A stretch of DNA of 32,992 nt, taken from Oscillospiraceae bacterium. Lineage in GTDB: Bacteria; Bacillota; Clostridia; Saccharofermentanales; Saccharofermentanaceae. Shown one piece after another: positions 31,024 to 32,992 of the stretch. The notes under the pieces were generated by a model. The model had not been told where the DNA came from. It saw nothing but the letters and a program-made list of their open reading frames with translations, and did no database searches. The stretch lies in contig CACYMP010000025.1 of NCBI GenBank assembly GCA_902775565.1, positions 1 to 32,992 on the forward strand, in the 5' to 3' direction. A program made the position numbers and the translations under genes. How positions within the stretch are numbered: position 1 is the first letter of the stretch; every line of letters starts with the position of its first letter.

Positions 31024-31828
31024 GCGTCTCGTTCATGCTGCCTGTCCGGTAACCCTTCAGGTCAAGCGTAACGTAGGTAAATCCTATCTCTTTGAATCTT
31101 TCGTATATCTTCCCGCGGACCTCTTCTGAAGCGATGCGGGTGATGTCTTTTGCGGGGACTTCGATCCTTGCGAGCTTTCCGTGCAGACGGACGCGTTCTT
31201 CAATGAATCCCAGATCGATAAGGAACTGCTCCGCCTGATCGATCATGGAAAGCTTCTCTTTTGTTATCTCTTCGCCGTATACGAAACGCGAAGCAAGACA
31301 CGCATAAGAAGGCTTGCTCCACGTGGGCAGTCCCATCTCTTTGGACAGCTCTCTGATGTCGGATTTGGTAAGTCCCGCTTCCCTCAAAGGCGCCGTGATG
31401 CCAAGCTCCGCGGCTGCGCGAAGCCCCGGACGGTAGTCGCCAAGATCGTCCATGTTTGAGCCTTCCGCGACATATCCGATCCCGTTCTCTTCTGCGATCT
31501 TTCTTATCTCTCTGAAGATAAGCCGCTTGCAGTAGTAGCACCTTTCGGAGCTGTTCTTCCTGTAGCCTTCCTCTGTTAAAGGGTCGACCGTAAAGGTGAT
31601 GTGGCGTATCCCGCGAGACTCGCAAAACTCCTTTGCCTCATTGACCTCGCGTCCCGGAACTGCCGCATCAGCTTCGGTCACAGCGATCGCCCTGTCTCCC
31701 AATACTTCGTGCGCTACGCTTATCAAGAACGTAGAATCAACGCCGCCCGAGAATCCGACGGCAATTGAACCCAGACCCTTGAGATATGCTTTGAGTTTAT
31801 CCAGTTTTGCCTGAAGTTCGCTGTTCAT
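31013..31828 (-). CDS. larE: ATP-dependent sacrificial sulfur transferase LarE
   Basis: A 271-residue PP-loop enzyme. The PP-loop SGGVDS is at 27-32, the CYYCKRLIF motif at about 97-105, and the family segment KPSYACLASRF contains Cys177, matching the Cys that donates sulfur in Lactobacillus LarE. LarE helps build the nickel-pincer cofactor of lactate racemase and related enzymes from nicotinic acid adenine dinucleotide. No larA, larB or larC is in the window, so the partners are elsewhere or it serves another reaction. The start is the ATG overlapping the upstream stop (TGATG); a TTG just before it is less likely. Coupled to the preceding membrane-protein gene. Confidence 0.9.
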   Translation of the reverse strand: MNSELQAKLDKLKAYLKGLGSIAVGFSGGVDSTFLISVAHEVLGDRAIAVTEADAAVPGREVNEAKEFCESRGIRHITFTVDPLTEEGYRKNSSERCYYCKRLIFREIRKIAEENGIGYVAEGSNMDDLGDYRPGLRAAAELGITAPLREAGLTKSDIRELSKEMGLPTWSKPSYACLASRFVYGEEITKEKLSMIDQAEQFLIDLGFIEERVRLHGKLARIEVPAKDITRIASEEVRGKIYERFKEIGFTYVTLDLKGYRTGSMNETLSL

Positions 31829-32787
31829 CAATGAGGAATATAATGGGTCTTAAGCTTGTTCTTCATGTTGACGAGAACGAGCTGGTCTTTCTTATCGTCA
31901 TCGAAATAACCGTAGTATACTTCCTTCTTCGCTTCGTTTACGGTCTCTCCTGCCATCTTGCCGCCTTCGACATCGAGAACGAGGCATACATAATTATCGC
32001 TCTTGAGAGTGGCAAAGCTCTTTTTGAGTTCCTGCAGATCACTGTTGGTTATACCGTATTTCCTGTAGGTCCTGGTGATCTGGCCGTATGCGTCGCTTCC
32101 CCTATAGAGCCTGAATTTGCCGTAGTAGTAGTTATCTTCCTTATCGCTTGCAGAGCGGTAGACCTTGAACGTACCGTCTGTATTGAAAGTGATCAGGGAG
32201 CCGCTTTGCTCTACCCAATCCCTCACGGTTACCGCATCAACCTTTTTCTTGTAATCAGAATCCTGCCTGTCTAACGCATCGTCGATCGCCTGAATGATAT
32301 CAACAGGTGATTCGAACTCTCCGTCTTCAAGTACCTGCTTAACATCCTTGTAGCTGACCGCGGCCAGTGTTCCCAAAGAAAAGATAATGAGCCCTGACAT
32401 TATGAGGCCGGCGATCGCCTTGCCCCTTCCGGGCTGATGCTTTCTGGCAGAATCGAAAAGTCCGATCAGAGAGCATATGAAACCGAACGGGCTCGTAATA
32501 CCCATCGTAAACCACGCAATGATAGACAGCGCCAGACCTGCGTTGCACCATCCGTTGAACTTGATGCGCTTCTGCACGGGCTGCGTGATGCGCGTTGCAT
32601 AGGTCGGCTGTATAGGCACATATTCCTGCTGCGACGGTTCCGGCTCTACCGGAATGTACTGCGCAGGCTGAATGGGAACATAATCCTGAGCGGGCTGTGC
32701 CGGGGCCTGTTGTTCCTGAGGCATCTTTGTTCCGCAGTTGCTGCAGAACTTTCCGTCATTATCCGCACCGCAAAATGGACATCTCAT
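31828..32787 (-). CDS. Zinc-ribbon DUF4190-like membrane protein
   Basis: A 319-residue protein. The start is the ATG at 32787 (AAGGAG about 8 bp before); a frame starting at 32871 would read through the promoter. Residues 2-21 are a zinc ribbon (CPFCGADNDGKFCSNCG). Residues about 22-75 are rich in Pro and Gln (QPAQDYVPIQPAQYIPVEP). Two hydrophobic helices at about 88-112 and 128-150 with GIFG/RGKAIAGL-type loops fit the DUF4190 family. The C-terminal 165 residues are polar and extracytoplasmic or cytoplasmic (Asp/Lys/Tyr-rich, for example GKFRLYRGSDAYGQI). Function unknown. First gene of a two-gene unit with larE. Confidence 0.82.
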   Translation of the reverse strand: MRCPFCGADNDGKFCSNCGTKMPQEQQAPAQPAQDYVPIQPAQYIPVEPEPSQQEYVPIQPTYATRITQPVQKRIKFNGWCNAGLALSIIAWFTMGITSPFGFICSLIGLFDSARKHQPGRGKAIAGLIMSGLIIFSLGTLAAVSYKDVKQVLEDGEFESPVDIIQAIDDALDRQDSDYKKKVDAVTVRDWVEQSGSLITFNTDGTFKVYRSASDKEDNYYYGKFRLYRGSDAYGQITRTYRKYGITNSDLQELKKSFATLKSDNYVCLVLDVEGGKMAGETVNEAKKEVYYGYFDDDKKDQLVLVNMKNKLKTHYIPH

Positions 32788-32842
32788 AATCTTTCTCCTT
32801 ATCCTCTTGTTCGAAAACTTCTTTTCGAAATCCCTAGCATAA

Positions 32843-32871
32843 ATATTATTCAAAGAAAAAATGTTTTTCAA
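32843..32871 (-). promoter_or_regulatory. Sigma-A-type promoter of the DUF4190-larE unit
   Basis: On the minus strand TTGAAA (32866-32871) is 17 bp from TAATAT (32843-32848). It lies about 56 bp before the start codon of the zinc-ribbon membrane protein. Confidence 0.6.
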
Positions 32872-32893
32872 TACAAAAAGGGGCGCGCCTCAG

Positions 32894-32992
32894 TGATATG
32901 TACCCTCTTTGCTGGACAACAGCAAGGAGGGTATTTTTATGCGTTACAGTAAAGAATTCAAGTTGAAATGTGTGAAACTATATCGGCAAGGG
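32894..32992 (+). mobile_element. Left end of an insertion sequence (IS3/IS150-like), cut by the window edge
   Basis: The sequence from about 32894 (TGATATGTACCCTC) has the form of an IS3-family left terminal repeat, and a transposase start follows within 45 bp. Inside it, TACCCTCTTTGCTG (32901-32914) and CAGCAAGGAGGGTA (32920-32933) form a 14-bp stem with one wobble and a 5-base loop; the 3' arm holds the transposase ribosome site. The right end and the target duplication are outside the window, so the exact boundary is uncertain. Confidence 0.65.
32939..32992 (+). CDS. Transposase N-terminus (IS3-family OrfA type), truncated by window end
   Basis: Only the first 18 codons are visible, reading MRYSKEFKLKCVKLYRQG. 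This is the usual opening of the helix-turn-helix OrfA protein of IS3/IS150-type elements (YS.EFK...V.LY..G). AAGGAGG lies about 8 bp before the ATG, inside a hairpin arm. The frame is open to the last base of the window. The intactness of the element cannot be judged. Confidence 0.7.
   Translation, partial: MRYSKEFKLKCVKLYRQG

Overview
The window looks like a chromosomal segment of a Gram-positive, gut- or rumen-type member of the Clostridia. The evidence is strong AGGAGG-type ribosome binding sites, many Cys-lipobox lipoproteins without any sign of an outer membrane, a BspA-type leucine-rich-repeat surface protein, an ECF sigma/anti-sigma operon, VanS-like kinase features and B. subtilis-like promoter and Fur-type operator sequences. 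No rRNA, tRNA, CRISPR array or phage module was seen. I cannot name the genus from sequence alone.

Layout. 1-2.7 kb: a secreted BspA-like protein flanked on both sides by unusual arrays of short dyad units (arrays A and B). 2.7-5.6 kb: a leftward operon of a GAF-GGDEF diguanylate cyclase, a lipoprotein and a two-helix membrane protein. 5.8-12.3 kb: an alpha/beta hydrolase, a zinc-ribbon remnant, then an OmpR/VanR-type response regulator with its histidine kinase, followed by two paralogous lipoproteins. The response-regulator gene and both lipoprotein genes carry the same upstream element of tandem 11-bp repeats placed 6 bp before the -10 box, so this looks like an autoregulated two-component system with its target genes beside it. 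12.35-12.66 kb: a third dyad array (C). 12.8-15.2 kb: an NSS sodium symporter, a lipoprotein under a near-consensus promoter with a Fur-family 7-1-7 box, and a 41-residue lipoprotein. 15.3-17.9 kb: an operon of ECF sigma factor, membrane zinc-finger anti-sigma factor and DUF4097 lipoprotein, with a recognisable ECF promoter in front of it. 18.2-20.3 kb: a BaiN/HI0933-type flavoprotein and a HAD phosphatase. 20.3-25.2 kb: a tightly overlapping leftward operon of metallo-beta-lactamase-fold hydrolase, SpoU/TrmH methyltransferase, acyltransferase-3 and a membrane-anchored PIG-L deacetylase. 25.2-31 kb: a lipoprotein, an MscS channel, an unknown membrane protein, a hybrid histidine kinase with receiver and Hpt domains, and a zinc-ribbon protein. 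31-33 kb: LarE, a DUF4190-like zinc-ribbon membrane protein, and the left end of an insertion sequence cut by the window edge.

The most unusual content is the set of three dyad arrays. They share no arm sequence, yet every complete unit is 39 or 40 bp long and units repeat at 73-74 bp (one interval is 53 bp). Both intervals are close to whole numbers of DNA helical turns. This common geometry with different words at each locus does not match any repeat class I can name. The second strongest signal is the two-component regulon with its shared 11-bp-repeat operator.
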